Source: Solimicrobium sp040544425
GTDB taxonomy: Bacteria; Pseudomonadota; Gammaproteobacteria; Burkholderiales; Burkholderiaceae_D
DNA length: 64,000 bases
NCBI GenBank assembly: GCA_040544425.1
Contig: JBEONO010000011.1
Location: 62,001-126,000, forward strand
Reading direction: 5' to 3'
In this document: piece after piece, positions 27,291-35,752 of the stretch
Numbering within the stretch: the first letter of the stretch is position 1
Layout of the letters: every line of letters starts with the position of its first letter
Translations under genes and position numbers: made by a program
Notes under the pieces: model-generated
Seen by the model: only the letters and a program-made list of their open reading frames with translations
Database searches by the model: none
What the model was told of the DNA's origin: nothing

Positions 27291-27339
27291 TGATATACGG
27301 CTATGCTAAACCCGCAAAAATACGCGCTACTTCATAAGC
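27291..27339 (+). repeat. Diverged copy of the ruvA leader
   Basis: This 49-bp stretch aligns without gaps to 28520-28568, just upstream of ruvA, with 42 of 49 bases identical; the shared core includes TAAACCCGC and ATACGCGCTACTTCA. It joins directly, at AAGC, to the pdxH-derived sequence at 27340. It marks the end of one [pdxH - TA - ruvA leader] unit. Confidence 0.9.
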
Positions 27340-27684
27340 TTTTTGGTCTGAGCTGGAACGTCAGGTGCGCATCGAAGGCCGGGTAGAAAAAATCAGCGCC
27401 GAAGAAAACGATCTGTATTTCCACAGCCGACCAGTCGCCAGCCAGCATGGTGCGCTTGCCTCAGAGCAAAACAAACCGATTGCCGACCGGACTGGAAGAG
27501 CGGGTCAAACTCATCGCTTCTCAGTATGGAGAAACGGTACCCCGTCCTGCGCATTGGGGTGGTTATCGTCTGGTGCCCGATTATTTTGAGTTTTGGCAGG
27601 GACGTCCGTCGCGCCTGCATGACCGGATTGTATTCACCAGGAATGCCGAGGGTCTTTGGGTGAAAGGTCGGCTGCAGCCTTAAA
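27340..27684 (+). pseudogene. 3' fragment of pdxH (duplicated, frameshifted)
   Basis: The sequence repeats 26157-26506 of pdxH (roughly codons 97 to the stop). I count four substitutions and one 5-bp deletion (GGTGC missing after ACCGGAC, near 27490) in 345 bp, so the copy is about 99% identical outside the gap. It has no start codon, lacks the N-terminal FMN-binding part, and the deletion shifts the frame in the middle, giving two short open frames. It cannot make a working enzyme. It lies just ahead of the second toxin-antitoxin module, in the same relation as intact pdxH to the first. Confidence 0.96.
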
Positions 27685-27693
27685 GTCCAAAAT

Positions 27694-28029
27694 TTAACCA
27701 ACGATCAGTCGCACCGGCTTGCCGATGCGCGCCAACATTTCAACCAGCGCATCAATGGTGAACTTACTATACTTGTGATTCACCATATCTGAAACGCGCG
27801 GTCGATTAATGCACAAGATTTTGGCTGCCTGTTCCTGCTTTAAATTATTCTCCGTTATCCAGGACGCCAGTTCGCTCATCAGCTGCACTTTCAATGCACG
27901 CAGATCATTAATTTGTCGTTTGGATTGCTCATGATATTGTTCAGCCCGTTCATCATCGAAACCCAATTCTTTGAATAGATTAGCTCCTGGCTTTGTGACA
28001 TGTCTAATTTTTGTGTCGATCGGTTTCAT
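27694..28029 (-). CDS. XRE/HigA-like antitoxin (module TA2)
   Basis: 111 residues. The C-terminal half is a Cro/CI-type helix-turn-helix (LKQEQAAKILCINRPRVSDMVNHKYSKFTIDALVEMLARIG). The N-terminal half (FDDERAEQYHEQSKRQINDLRALK) is charged and helical, suited to toxin binding. It follows the toxin gene with a 26-bp overlap and ends 10 bp after the pdxH fragment on the opposite strand. Family match is to antitoxins that partner Gp49/HigB-type toxins. It is unrelated in sequence to the TA1 antitoxin. Confidence 0.88.
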   Translation of the reverse strand: MKPIDTKIRHVTKPGANLFKELGFDDERAEQYHEQSKRQINDLRALKVQLMSELASWITENNLKQEQAAKILCINRPRVSDMVNHKYSKFTIDALVEMLARIGKPVRLIVG

Positions 28030-28369
28030 GTTTTTCCTTTCTCATCTCGATAACTGCACGATAACGCACTTGAGCAATCTCTTTGTCCCGCTTGCTGGTT
28101 GTCTCAGTCTTTTTTTGGAAACAGTGCAAAACGTAAATCGCTTCAGCAAACTTCGCAACATACATGACTCTAAAAATCCCGCATGCATCCCTGATTCGAA
28201 TTTCTCTGGTACCTGAGCCGACTGCTTCGAAAGACTTCCAGTCTGAAGGATCGAAACCGGCCTGCACTTTTCCCAATTCGAAGCCGGCATCGTGGCGCAC
28301 CAGTTCCGGAAACGCACAAAGATCCTCGTAGGAAGACCCCACCCATCTTAGCTCTTTTTCGTCGCTCAT
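28004..28369 (-). CDS. Gp49/HigB-type RelE-superfamily toxin (module TA2)
   Basis: 121 residues. The segments LRWVGSSYEDLCAFPELVR, GTREIRIRDACGIFRVMYVA and IYVLHCFQKKTETTSKRD match the phage-derived Gp49-like toxin family, RelE-superfamily ribonucleases. Toxin gene first, antitoxin second. The gene has no visible Shine-Dalgarno: an inverted repeat sits directly against its start codon. Confidence 0.9.
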   Translation of the reverse strand: MSDEKELRWVGSSYEDLCAFPELVRHDAGFELGKVQAGFDPSDWKSFEAVGSGTREIRIRDACGIFRVMYVAKFAEAIYVLHCFQKKTETTSKRDKEIAQVRYRAVIEMRKEKHETDRHKN

Positions 28370-28387
28370 TGTATCAATTTTTATACA
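28370..28387 (-). promoter_or_regulatory. Probable operator of module TA2
   Basis: TGTAT and ATACA, complementary 5-bp arms 8 bp apart, lie immediately next to the toxin start codon (ATG at 28369). On the minus strand the same stretch contains TATAAA, which could be a -10; transcription would then begin at or next to the ATG. A dyad at the promoter is what autorepression by the HTH antitoxin would need. Confidence 0.55.
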
Positions 28388-28519
28388 TTCGAATCAACCC
28401 GAAATTTCATTAAATTGTTTTTTTACTACCGAACATCGACTTTAAATTTGGATATCAGTTCCATTCTCTAAAAATGGTTGAATTGTCCAGAAATGAATTG
28501 CACAGCGCAGAACATAAAG

Positions 28520-28568
28520 TGATCTACGGACAAACTAAACCCGCTAAAATACGCGCTACTTCACAAGC
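28520..28568 (+). repeat. ruvA leader, second member of the 49-bp repeat
   Basis: This is the presumed original of the copy at 27291-27339 because it stands in its natural place, ending 13 bp before the ruvA start. It contains TAAAAT (28545-28550), a possible -10 of the ruvA promoter, with no good -35. Confidence 0.85.
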
Positions 28569-28581
28569 AGAAAGATTCCTG

Positions 28582-29160
28582 ATGATTGGTCGTATCAGCG
28601 GCGTAATACTGGAAAAAAATCCTCCCCAGATTCTGGTTGACTGCAATGGCGTGGGCTATGAAATCGATGTGCCGATGAGCACGTTCTACAATTTGCCGGG
28701 CCTGGGCGAGAAAGTCGTGCTGCATACCCATTTGACAATCCGCGAAGATGCACACATCCTGTTTGGGTTCAGCAATCACGAGGAACGCAGTACGTTCAAG
28801 CAGTTGATCAAAATCAGCGGCATCGGGGCGCGCACGGCCCTGTCGATCCTGTCGGGCATGTCAGTGGCCGATCTGGCGCAGGCAATCACCTTGCAGGAGG
28901 CTGGACGTCTGATCAAAGTGCCGGGTATCGGCAAAAAAACTGCCGAGCGACTGCTGCTGGAACTGAAAGGGAAACTGGGTGCTGATCTGGCCCATGCCGG
29001 CAGTGGGCCAAGTGTGCCGGACAATTCCAGCGATATCCTCAACGCCCTGATTTCGCTGGGCTACTCGGACAAGGAATCGTTGATGGCACTGAAACTGCTG
29101 CCCAAGGACTGCGGTGTTTCTGAAGGTATCAAGCTGGCCCTCAAGTCACTCTCGAAATAA
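28582..29160 (+). CDS. ruvA: Holliday junction branch migration protein RuvA
   Basis: 192 residues from the ATG at 28582, giving the standard start MIGRISGVILEKNPPQIL; the open frame extends upstream through the repeated leader and is not coding there. The two helix-hairpin-helix motifs are visible (FKQLIKISGIGARTALSIL and GRLIKVPGIGKKTAERLLLE), and the C-terminal domain III (ILNALISLGYSDKES) binds RuvB. RuvA tetramers hold the four-way junction. ruvB follows 21 bp downstream. Confidence 0.97.
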   Translation: MIGRISGVILEKNPPQILVDCNGVGYEIDVPMSTFYNLPGLGEKVVLHTHLTIREDAHILFGFSNHEERSTFKQLIKISGIGARTALSILSGMSVADLAQAITLQEAGRLIKVPGIGKKTAERLLLELKGKLGADLAHAGSGPSVPDNSSDILNALISLGYSDKESLMALKLLPKDCGVSEGIKLALKSLSK

Positions 29161-29181
29161 TCACCAGAAGAACAAGTATCC

Positions 29182-30249
29182 ATGAGCATTCAGACCGACC
29201 AATTTGCCAATCCGAATCCGCGCGTCATCACGGCTGATCCTGTATCGAAACAGGAAGAAGTGGTTGAACGCGCGCTGCGTCCCAAGCAGCTGGATGAGTA
29301 TGTGGGTCAGGAAAAAATCCGCGACCAGCTGGAAATTTTTATTGCGGCCGCCAGAAAACGTAACGAAGCCTTGGACCACACCCTGCTGTTCGGACCACCC
29401 GGGCTGGGTAAAACCACGCTGGCCCATATCATTGCGCGGGAAATGGGCGTCAATCTGCGTCAGACCTCGGGGCCGGTGCTGGAACGTCCGGGCGATCTGG
29501 CTGCAATTCTCACCAATCTGGAAGCCAACGACGTGCTGTTCATTGACGAGATCCACCGGCTCTCACCGGTGGTCGAAGAAATTTTGTATCCGGCGCTGGA
29601 AGACTATCAGATCGACATCATGATCGGTGAAGGCCCGGCGGCCCGCTCAGTCAAACTGGATTTGCAGCCATTCACGCTGGTTGGTGCGACCACGCGCGCC
29701 GGCATGTTGACCAATCCCTTGCGCGACCGCTTCGGGATTGTGGCGCGTCTGGAATTTTATACGGCCGATGAACTGACCAAAATCGTGACACGCTCGGCGT
29801 CACTGCTGAACGCGCCGATCGATGCTCAGGGCGCCTATGAAATTGCCAAACGGGCGCGCGGCACGCCCCGTATCGCCAACCGCCTGCTGCGCCGGGTACG
29901 TGACTTTGCCGAGGTCAAACACGATGGGCAGATTGGGCTGGCAGTGGCCGATGCAGCCTTGCGCATGCTTGACGTCGATAAGCTGGGCTTTGATTTAATG
30001 GACAGGAAATTGCTGGAAGCGGTGCTGTTCAAGTTTGGAGGCGGCCCGGTCGGTGTCGACAATCTGGCAGCGGCAATCGGCGAGGAACGCGACACCATTG
30101 AAGACGTGCTGGAACCATTTCTGATCCAGCAGGGATTCCTGCAGCGCACGCCGCGCGGACGCGTTGCCACCCCAAGTGCCTATCAGCATTTTGGTATCAC
30201 ACCCCCGTCGTCAGACCCCACCGGTGATTTGTGGTCAGCGCCCAAATAA
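29182..30249 (+). CDS. ruvB: Holliday junction branch migration helicase RuvB
   Basis: 355 residues. Walker A GPPGLGKTT at 71-79, Walker B with DEIH at 122-125, and the sensor region VGATTRAGMLTNPLRDRFG. The C-terminal winged helix ends in FLQRTPRGRVATP. RuvB hexamers pump DNA through the RuvA-bound junction by ATP hydrolysis; RuvC then resolves it. Part of the ruvAB operon. Confidence 0.98.
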   Translation: MSIQTDQFANPNPRVITADPVSKQEEVVERALRPKQLDEYVGQEKIRDQLEIFIAAARKRNEALDHTLLFGPPGLGKTTLAHIIAREMGVNLRQTSGPVLERPGDLAAILTNLEANDVLFIDEIHRLSPVVEEILYPALEDYQIDIMIGEGPAARSVKLDLQPFTLVGATTRAGMLTNPLRDRFGIVARLEFYTADELTKIVTRSASLLNAPIDAQGAYEIAKRARGTPRIANRLLRRVRDFAEVKHDGQIGLAVADAALRMLDVDKLGFDLMDRKLLEAVLFKFGGGPVGVDNLAAAIGEERDTIEDVLEPFLIQQGFLQRTPRGRVATPSAYQHFGITPPSSDPTGDLWSAPK

Positions 30250-30285
30250 CAATTTGATCAAAAAAATACTTCAAGGAACCCGGAC

Positions 30286-30897
30286 ATGTCATTTCTACGC
30301 TGTTTGAAATTGATTCACCGCATTGTTGTCGCTTTGGCGGCGGTCACGGTGTTGCTGACGGTTCCCACCAGTTCAGTCAGCGCTGCAGAGCAGTCTCAAA
30401 CTCAGCCTGCCGCGCTGCAGAAAATCGATAGCTTGCTGGGGCTGATCGACCAGCGCCTTGCTATCGCTGCCGAAGTCGCCAAATCGAAATGGAATTCCGG
30501 TGGAGCGGTTGACGACCCGGAAAGAGAGAAACAACTGTTGGAGGCAATTTCAGTCCAGGCCAAAGCAATGGCTGCGAATGATCTGACTTTTATCAGCAAT
30601 TTTTTTCAGAACCAGTTTGACGCCGGCAAAATTATCCAGACCCGGTTGCTCATGCATTGGCACGCCAGCTACCCGGACGACTACAAATTTAACGATGCGC
30701 CCGATCTGATGAAAGACATTCGCCCGAAACTGGAGCGGCTCAATCCAGAACTGATCAGCGCATTACTTGAGGTACAACCGCTATTGAATCAGGCAGCAAT
30801 GCGCAGCTATCTGTCGACCCGGGCCGGGCAAATCATCCGCAATGATGTGAACGGTGAAGCGCGACGGACAGCACTAACGACCCTACTTTCGGAGTAA
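30286..30897 (+). CDS. Secreted chorismate mutase, AroQ gamma class
   Basis: 203 residues with a signal peptide (hydrophobic VVALAAVTVLLTVPTSSVSAA, cleavage near residue 35). The mature part matches the exported AroQ class: LQKIDSLLGLIDQRLAIAAEVAKSKW with the first-helix arginine and lysine, DDPEREKQLLEAI, and FFQNQFDAGKIIQTRL. These enzymes convert chorismate to prephenate in the periplasm; their physiological purpose is debated. It lies 36 bp downstream of ruvB and 3 bp ahead of the hydratase-family gene. Confidence 0.88.
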   Translation: MSFLRCLKLIHRIVVALAAVTVLLTVPTSSVSAAEQSQTQPAALQKIDSLLGLIDQRLAIAAEVAKSKWNSGGAVDDPEREKQLLEAISVQAKAMAANDLTFISNFFQNQFDAGKIIQTRLLMHWHASYPDDYKFNDAPDLMKDIRPKLERLNPELISALLEVQPLLNQAAMRSYLSTRAGQIIRNDVNGEARRTALTTLLSE

Positions 30898-30900
30898 ACC

Positions 30901-31746
30901 TTGCTCACCCTAGCTCAAGCCGATTTTTACGCCGGGCAGTTACTCAATGCGCGCGCACAGGCCAAACTGTGCGAACCATTTCCGGTCAGCGCACAAGTGA
31001 CACTCGACGACGCCTATTTCATTGCACGCCAAATTCAAAAGCGCCGAATCGAAAACGGCGAGCAACTGGTCGGCCGGAAAATTGCCTTCGCCAATCGCAA
31101 TCTGCTCAAAAAATACGGCAAACGGGCGCCCATCCACGGCCTGATCTGGACACCACTTTTTTCCAGCACGGTGCGCTACATGGACCACAGTTTTGGCGCA
31201 CAAAGTCTGGTCGGCGCAGTACAGCCGCGGATCGCTCCTGAAATCATTTTTAAAATGGCCAGCACACCAGGTCCGGATGCTACTCTCGATGAACTGTCAG
31301 ACTGTCTGGAGTGGATGGCGCATGGGATCGAAATTGTGGTCTGCCCGTTCCCCAACTGGGAATTCGATTCAGCCGATGCGATCGCCGCGTTTGGTCTGCA
31401 CGGTGCCTTGCTGATCGGCGAACCGCATCAGCTGTCGTCTACGGCACGTCATCATCTGGGTTCGATCCTGGCCAATACCTCGGTATCTCTGTCTTGCGAC
31501 AGCACCCTGCTGTCAGCCGGATTCGGCAGCGATTTGCTGGAAAGTCCGCTGCACGCACTCTGGCATTTGCAACAGCTGCTCAAAACCCAACCGGAATCAA
31601 CCACCCTGCAAGCCGGAGAAATCATCAGCACCGGGACCTGGACCGACCTGCCCGCAATCTCCCCGGGTCAAACCTGGAGCACGGCGTTTTCCGGTGCCAG
31701 CCTGGCCGGTCTGTCGATCAGTTTTGTTGACGATCAGGCTAATTGA
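30901..31746 (+). CDS. 2-keto-4-pentenoate hydratase / fumarylacetoacetase-family protein
   Basis: 281 residues from a TTG start 3 bp after the chorismate mutase stop, so likely translationally coupled. DDAYFIARQIQKRRIENGEQLVGRKIAF is the MhpD-like N-terminal helix and lysine-containing strand; QPRIAPEIIFKM matches the glutamate metal-ligand block, and AGEIISTGTWTDLPAISPGQ is the conserved end. Such enzymes hydrate or hydrolyse 2-keto dienoate compounds using Mg2+. No aromatic meta-cleavage genes are nearby, so the substrate is unknown. It could also be a decarboxylase of the same family. Confidence 0.85.
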   Translation: MLTLAQADFYAGQLLNARAQAKLCEPFPVSAQVTLDDAYFIARQIQKRRIENGEQLVGRKIAFANRNLLKKYGKRAPIHGLIWTPLFSSTVRYMDHSFGAQSLVGAVQPRIAPEIIFKMASTPGPDATLDELSDCLEWMAHGIEIVVCPFPNWEFDSADAIAAFGLHGALLIGEPHQLSSTARHHLGSILANTSVSLSCDSTLLSAGFGSDLLESPLHALWHLQQLLKTQPESTTLQAGEIISTGTWTDLPAISPGQTWSTAFSGASLAGLSISFVDDQAN

Positions 31747-31777
31747 TTGTTGTTTGGTAATCGCTTCGTCAACAAAA

Positions 31778-32653
31778 TTATGGCACTGAAGTACCGGTTG
31801 ATGCGCTCCAGATTGCAAACCACTGCGCACGGGTCAAGGTGATGTCACACGCTGCCACCGCTTCAGCCAACACTGCGACACGGCCTGATCCGGTTAACAC
31901 CACCGGTCTGGACGGATGCTGCAACAGCCATGCATACACAATCGTGGCAGCCGACACGCTGTACTGCGCGGCGATCTCGTCCAGCGTCGCACGCACTCTT
32001 TGCGCCTGCGCTGACTGCTCGTTAAACAGCCGACCACCGGCCAGCGCCGACCAGATCATGGGAGATATGCCGTGTTGCTGACAGTGATCCAGTGTACCGT
32101 CGTGCAAAGGACTCAAATGCAGCGGCGAGAGTTCGATTTGATTGGTGACCAGGGGAAAGCGCGACGCCAGCATATCGAATTGCGCCGGCGTGAAATTGGA
32201 CACGCCAAAGTGCCGCACCTTGCCTGAGCGCCGCAGACTCTCAAACGCTTCGGCAATTTCATCGGCCTGCATCAAAGGATCGGGACGATGAATCAACAGC
32301 AGGTCAACAAAATCAGTGCCTATATAGCGCAGTGAATTTTCCAGGCAAGTCACAATGTGCGACCGGCTGGTATCGTAATACGGCAGTTTTTCATCGAGGA
32401 TGATGCCGCATTTAGTGCTGATTTCCATGCGCTGACGCAAACCCGGCTCCAGCGCCAGAGCTTCGCCGAAGGGAATTTCGCTGCCATAAATATCGGCATG
32501 GTCCATGGTAGTGATCCCCATGTCCAGCGCCTGGCGCACAAACTCCAGACGCTCGCGCGGTGTGAGCTGCCAGGCATTGATGCGCCACAGCCCCAACGCA
32601 ATACGTGAAAACTCGGGGCCGTTGCTACTGATTTTTTGTCGCGGACTCTGCAT
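31778..32653 (-). CDS. Aldo/keto reductase (YdhF-like)
   Basis: 291 residues. The TIM-barrel reductase residues can be placed: the Asp and Tyr in MDHADIYGSE, Lys in ISTKCGI and His in LLLIHRPDPL. FGVSNFTPAQFDML and the C-terminal cofactor segment VVLTGSGRVAVLAEAV are typical. It should reduce carbonyl compounds with NADPH. Convergent with the hydratase-family gene and divergent from the TonB receptor; no functional link evident. Confidence 0.92.
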   Translation of the reverse strand: MQSPRQKISSNGPEFSRIALGLWRINAWQLTPRERLEFVRQALDMGITTMDHADIYGSEIPFGEALALEPGLRQRMEISTKCGIILDEKLPYYDTSRSHIVTCLENSLRYIGTDFVDLLLIHRPDPLMQADEIAEAFESLRRSGKVRHFGVSNFTPAQFDMLASRFPLVTNQIELSPLHLSPLHDGTLDHCQQHGISPMIWSALAGGRLFNEQSAQAQRVRATLDEIAAQYSVSAATIVYAWLLQHPSRPVVLTGSGRVAVLAEAVAACDITLTRAQWFAIWSASTGTSVP

Positions 32654-32774
32654 GAGGGGCTCTTAATAGTAAAAATTGTTGCGAATTTGCTGCCCAATCC
32701 GGCAGACCCGGTAGCATACCCGATATCAGGCATTTCATGCTGCGCGAGCTTTATCCCTATGAACCGGCGAGGTA

Positions 32775-32820
32775 TATAAGTAGTTTTACTAGGTAATCAG
32801 GGTATATCTCAGGATTGCTG
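32775..32820 (+). promoter_or_regulatory. Regulator-binding block upstream of the TonB receptor gene (copy 1)
   Basis: A 46-bp block that recurs at 39814-39859 ahead of the ABC importer operon. Here the dyad TAAGTAG-TT-TTACTAG (32777-32792) is imperfect, but AGTA and TACT still pair. It is followed by two TCAGG repeats and TTGCTG (32815-32820), which could be the -35; TATGCT at 32841-32846 is a possible -10 although 20 bp away. The rest of 32654-32954 (301 bp) holds no gene. The candidate regulator is the FixJ-type protein at 39075. Confidence 0.7.
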
Positions 32821-32954
32821 TGGGTTATTGGCTATATCACTATGCTGACACACCCCTCACAAAATGCGTCAATCCGGGTGGCAGCAGATCAAATCTACAA
32901 TCAAGACAGCCTGACTAATCAGAACGCCCGACAGATAAAAAAAGGGGATAGGGA

Positions 32955-35711
32955 ATGAAGTTCCAACGCAATCGTATTGCCATGGCCGTGGCCTTGGCAC
33001 TCAACGCCGGTATGATCCACGCCCAGCAGGCGGCCAGCAATCCAGCTACCGAAACAACGCAAAACGCCGCTGCGCCCGCCGCTCAGTCAAGCCCTGATGC
33101 GAGCACCCCGACCCAGATCGTCGTCACCGGTATTCGCGCTTCGCGTGAACATTCGCTGAAGATGAAACGCGATGCCGATTCCGTCATGGATGTGGTCACT
33201 GCCGAAGATATCGGCAAGCTGCCCGATAAAAACGTGGCCGACGCGGTGGAACGTGTGCCGGGTGTGAATATCAGTTCGGGCTCGGGAGGTCAGGGCGGCT
33301 TTTCCGAAAACGATCGCGTCAGCATCCGCGGCACCAGCTCGAGCCTGACTCAAACGACGATCAATGGTCACTCCGTTTCTACCGGCGACTGGTATATCGG
33401 CGATCAACAGTCCTCCGTGGGACGCAGTGTCAGCTTCACGTTACTGCCTTCGGAAATCGTTGGCTCTGTCGAGGTGCAAAAGAGTTCCCAGGCTGATTTT
33501 ATCGAAGGCGGCACCTCGGGGAATGTCAATATCGTCACTCGCCTGCCGCTGGATTTTAAAAAACAGCTGACCGTCGAGGCGACAGGGCAGGCGCTGTATG
33601 CCGATCTGCCCAAAAAAACTGCGCCGCAATTTAATGGCCTGATCAACTGGAAAAATGACGACAATACGGTCGGCGTGCTGGTCCAGGGATTTTACGAAAA
33701 GCGCTATGAACGGCGCGACGGTCAGGAACTTTTCCTGCTCGGCTCCGGCTCCATCAGTCCGGTCGCCAATCCTGGCGGCCCCTCCTACAATGACGTGATC
33801 GCCGCCCATCCTGATTTGAATGGTGTGGCCTTCCCCACCCAGATCGGCTCAGCGGCATTTTCCCAGACCAGTGAACGCAGTGGCGGCCTGTTCGATGTGC
33901 AGATGAAACCGATGGCTGGCCTGACTATGGACGTGAACGGATTCTACTCGCGCTTCCATACCGATACCTTTGATACCAATTTCATGGCCAGCCCGTTAAA
34001 CGAGCTCAGTGCCGGGATTTCCCCGTCAACTTATACCGTCAGGAACGGCACCCTGGTCGCTGCCAGTTTTCCGCAAACGGATTACGCTTCAACAGGTGCA
34101 TTCCCAGGAGTGAGGGATTCAATCTTCCGTCCGGGTGCGGGATCGTCCGCCGGGTATCTCGACTTCGATGCCAAATATCGGGTCAGCGATACCTTGACCG
34201 TGAGCGCGAAAATCGGCTTCACCAAGGGTGTCGGGCAAACTCCGCACGACTACGGCTATGAAGCCTATCTGATCAACTCTCCGATGAGCTATGTGTTGAA
34301 CGGCAATCGTGGTCCGGCAATGGTGTCATTCTCGAATCTGGACACCACCAATTTCAACAGCCCGAATGTGATCAACGGCGGTAGCTGGGCTCAATCGGCA
34401 ACCGTGGTCGATCAGGAGACCTACGCCCAGAGCGACGCGCTGTGGACGCTGTACCAGGGCTATATTGAAAGCATCAAATTCGGTGTGCGCTTTGCTGATC
34501 ATAAGCGTAGTGCCTATGATGTCGGGTACTCCTGTGCATCAGGCTATCAACCGGACTGTTCGAACAATTGGGCCACATTTGCTCCCAAACCCAACTGGAG
34601 TGGCACCCAGTCGCCTTCCAATTTCGGCAGTGGCATCGGATTCGGTCCCGGCTTTATTCAGCATTTCTGGGTCTTGAATGTCAATGACCTCAGCGCCTGG
34701 CAACAGCAGTACAACAACGTCAATACCGGACCTGCGTACCAGAATAATTTCAATATTGAAGAAAAAGACAGTGCCGCTTATGCCATGAGCAATCTGGTTG
34801 GTGAAGGCTGGCGCGGCAATGTCGGGCTGCGTCTGGTTAATACCAAACAAACCGGTCTGGCCTACGGGGTTGAAGCCAACGTTGATCCGGCTATCGCGCC
34901 AACCATCGTGCCATTGAACTCGTCGCACAATTATCTTGACGTGCTGCCGAGTGCCAACCTGAAATTTGATTTATCCAAGGATCTGGTAGCGCGCCTGGCG
35001 GCATCCAGAACCATGTCGCGGCCCGACTATTCGGCCATATCACCGGCAGTGGTGTTGAACAATCTTGATTTGACCGGCAGCGGCGGAAATGCCAACCTGA
35101 AAGCCATTAAATCGAATAACGCCGATGCCACGCTCGAGTGGTATTTCGCTCCGCAATCGATTCTGTCGGCCGGTGTGTTTTACATGGATATGCCGTCGTA
35201 TGTCGGTGCCGGTGTCACGACCGCCAATTACCTCAATACCAGCACCAACACGGTCGCCAATTTCACCATCAATCTGCCGGTCAATACCTCGGCCAAAAAT
35301 GAAGGGTTGGAACTGGCCTGGCAGCAAAGTTTCGGCGCTGGATTTGGCGCACTGGCCAACCTGACGCTGGCCAACGGCCACGACAGCAATGGCATGGCCC
35401 TGGTCGGTGCATCCAAAGATACCGGCAATCTGGAGTTCTACTATGAAAACGATCGCTTAAGTACCCGCCTGGCTTACACCTACCGGTCGGAATTTTTGGT
35501 TGGCATGGCCAACGTCACCGAACAGTATCAGGCCGGGTTCGGCCAGCTGGCCGCATCGATCAACTACAAAATCAACGACAATCTGTCGATTACGTTTGAT
35601 GGTCTGAATCTGAACAACCCGACGCTCAGGTACTACTCCAATGCCGACCAGCCGCAGGCGTTTTATACCAATGGGCGTCAATATTATTTAGGCCTGCGGA
35701 TGTCTTTATAA
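32955..35711 (+). CDS. TonB-dependent receptor, carbohydrate type
   Basis: 918 residues with a signal peptide ending in HAQQ. After a short Q/A/P-rich linker comes a TonB-box-like QIVVTGIRAS, then the plug domain (ADSVMDVVTAEDIGKLPD, NVADAVERVPGVNIS, VSIRGTSSSLTQTTINGHSV). The long C-terminal part is a 22-strand barrel ending in aromatic-rich YYLGLRMSL. The sequence follows the Xanthomonas/Caulobacter-type receptor family (TIGR01782-like), many of which import oligosaccharides across the outer membrane. It is followed by a sugar kinase, a two-component system, a sugar ABC importer and a glycosidase, which supports a glycan ligand. Good Shine-Dalgarno region (GGGGATAGGG). Confidence 0.93.
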   Translation: MKFQRNRIAMAVALALNAGMIHAQQAASNPATETTQNAAAPAAQSSPDASTPTQIVVTGIRASREHSLKMKRDADSVMDVVTAEDIGKLPDKNVADAVERVPGVNISSGSGGQGGFSENDRVSIRGTSSSLTQTTINGHSVSTGDWYIGDQQSSVGRSVSFTLLPSEIVGSVEVQKSSQADFIEGGTSGNVNIVTRLPLDFKKQLTVEATGQALYADLPKKTAPQFNGLINWKNDDNTVGVLVQGFYEKRYERRDGQELFLLGSGSISPVANPGGPSYNDVIAAHPDLNGVAFPTQIGSAAFSQTSERSGGLFDVQMKPMAGLTMDVNGFYSRFHTDTFDTNFMASPLNELSAGISPSTYTVRNGTLVAASFPQTDYASTGAFPGVRDSIFRPGAGSSAGYLDFDAKYRVSDTLTVSAKIGFTKGVGQTPHDYGYEAYLINSPMSYVLNGNRGPAMVSFSNLDTTNFNSPNVINGGSWAQSATVVDQETYAQSDALWTLYQGYIESIKFGVRFADHKRSAYDVGYSCASGYQPDCSNNWATFAPKPNWSGTQSPSNFGSGIGFGPGFIQHFWVLNVNDLSAWQQQYNNVNTGPAYQNNFNIEEKDSAAYAMSNLVGEGWRGNVGLRLVNTKQTGLAYGVEANVDPAIAPTIVPLNSSHNYLDVLPSANLKFDLSKDLVARLAASRTMSRPDYSAISPAVVLNNLDLTGSGGNANLKAIKSNNADATLEWYFAPQSILSAGVFYMDMPSYVGAGVTTANYLNTSTNTVANFTINLPVNTSAKNEGLELAWQQSFGAGFGALANLTLANGHDSNGMALVGASKDTGNLEFYYENDRLSTRLAYTYRSEFLVGMANVTEQYQAGFGQLAASINYKINDNLSITFDGLNLNNPTLRYYSNADQPQAFYTNGRQYYLGLRMSL

Positions 35712-35724
35712 AATCAGCTTTGGT

Positions 35725-35746
35725 ACGACGCCGCCAGTGGCGTCGT
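35725..35746 (+). other. GC-rich hairpin after the TonB receptor gene
   Basis: ACGACGCC and GGCGTCGT form a perfect 8-bp stem around a 6-base loop (GCCAGT). It is followed by only two or three T's, so alone it is a poor terminator. It stands 13 bp past the receptor stop and 6 bp ahead of the stronger terminator hairpin; it may protect the 3' end of the receptor mRNA. Confidence 0.6.
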
Positions 35747-35752
35747 TTCTGA

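Noticed and set aside
26157..27684. Insertion sequence or integrase-mediated insertion as the cause of the pdxH duplication
   Set aside because: No transposase or integrase gene, terminal inverted repeats or target-site duplication were seen; the repeats are gene ends, which fits recombination between alleles better.
30286..31746. Aromatic degradation operon from chorismate mutase plus hydratase-family gene
   Set aside because: Only two genes, no ring-cleavage dioxygenase, aldolase or dehydrogenase nearby; the distant Rieske gene is 30 kb away.
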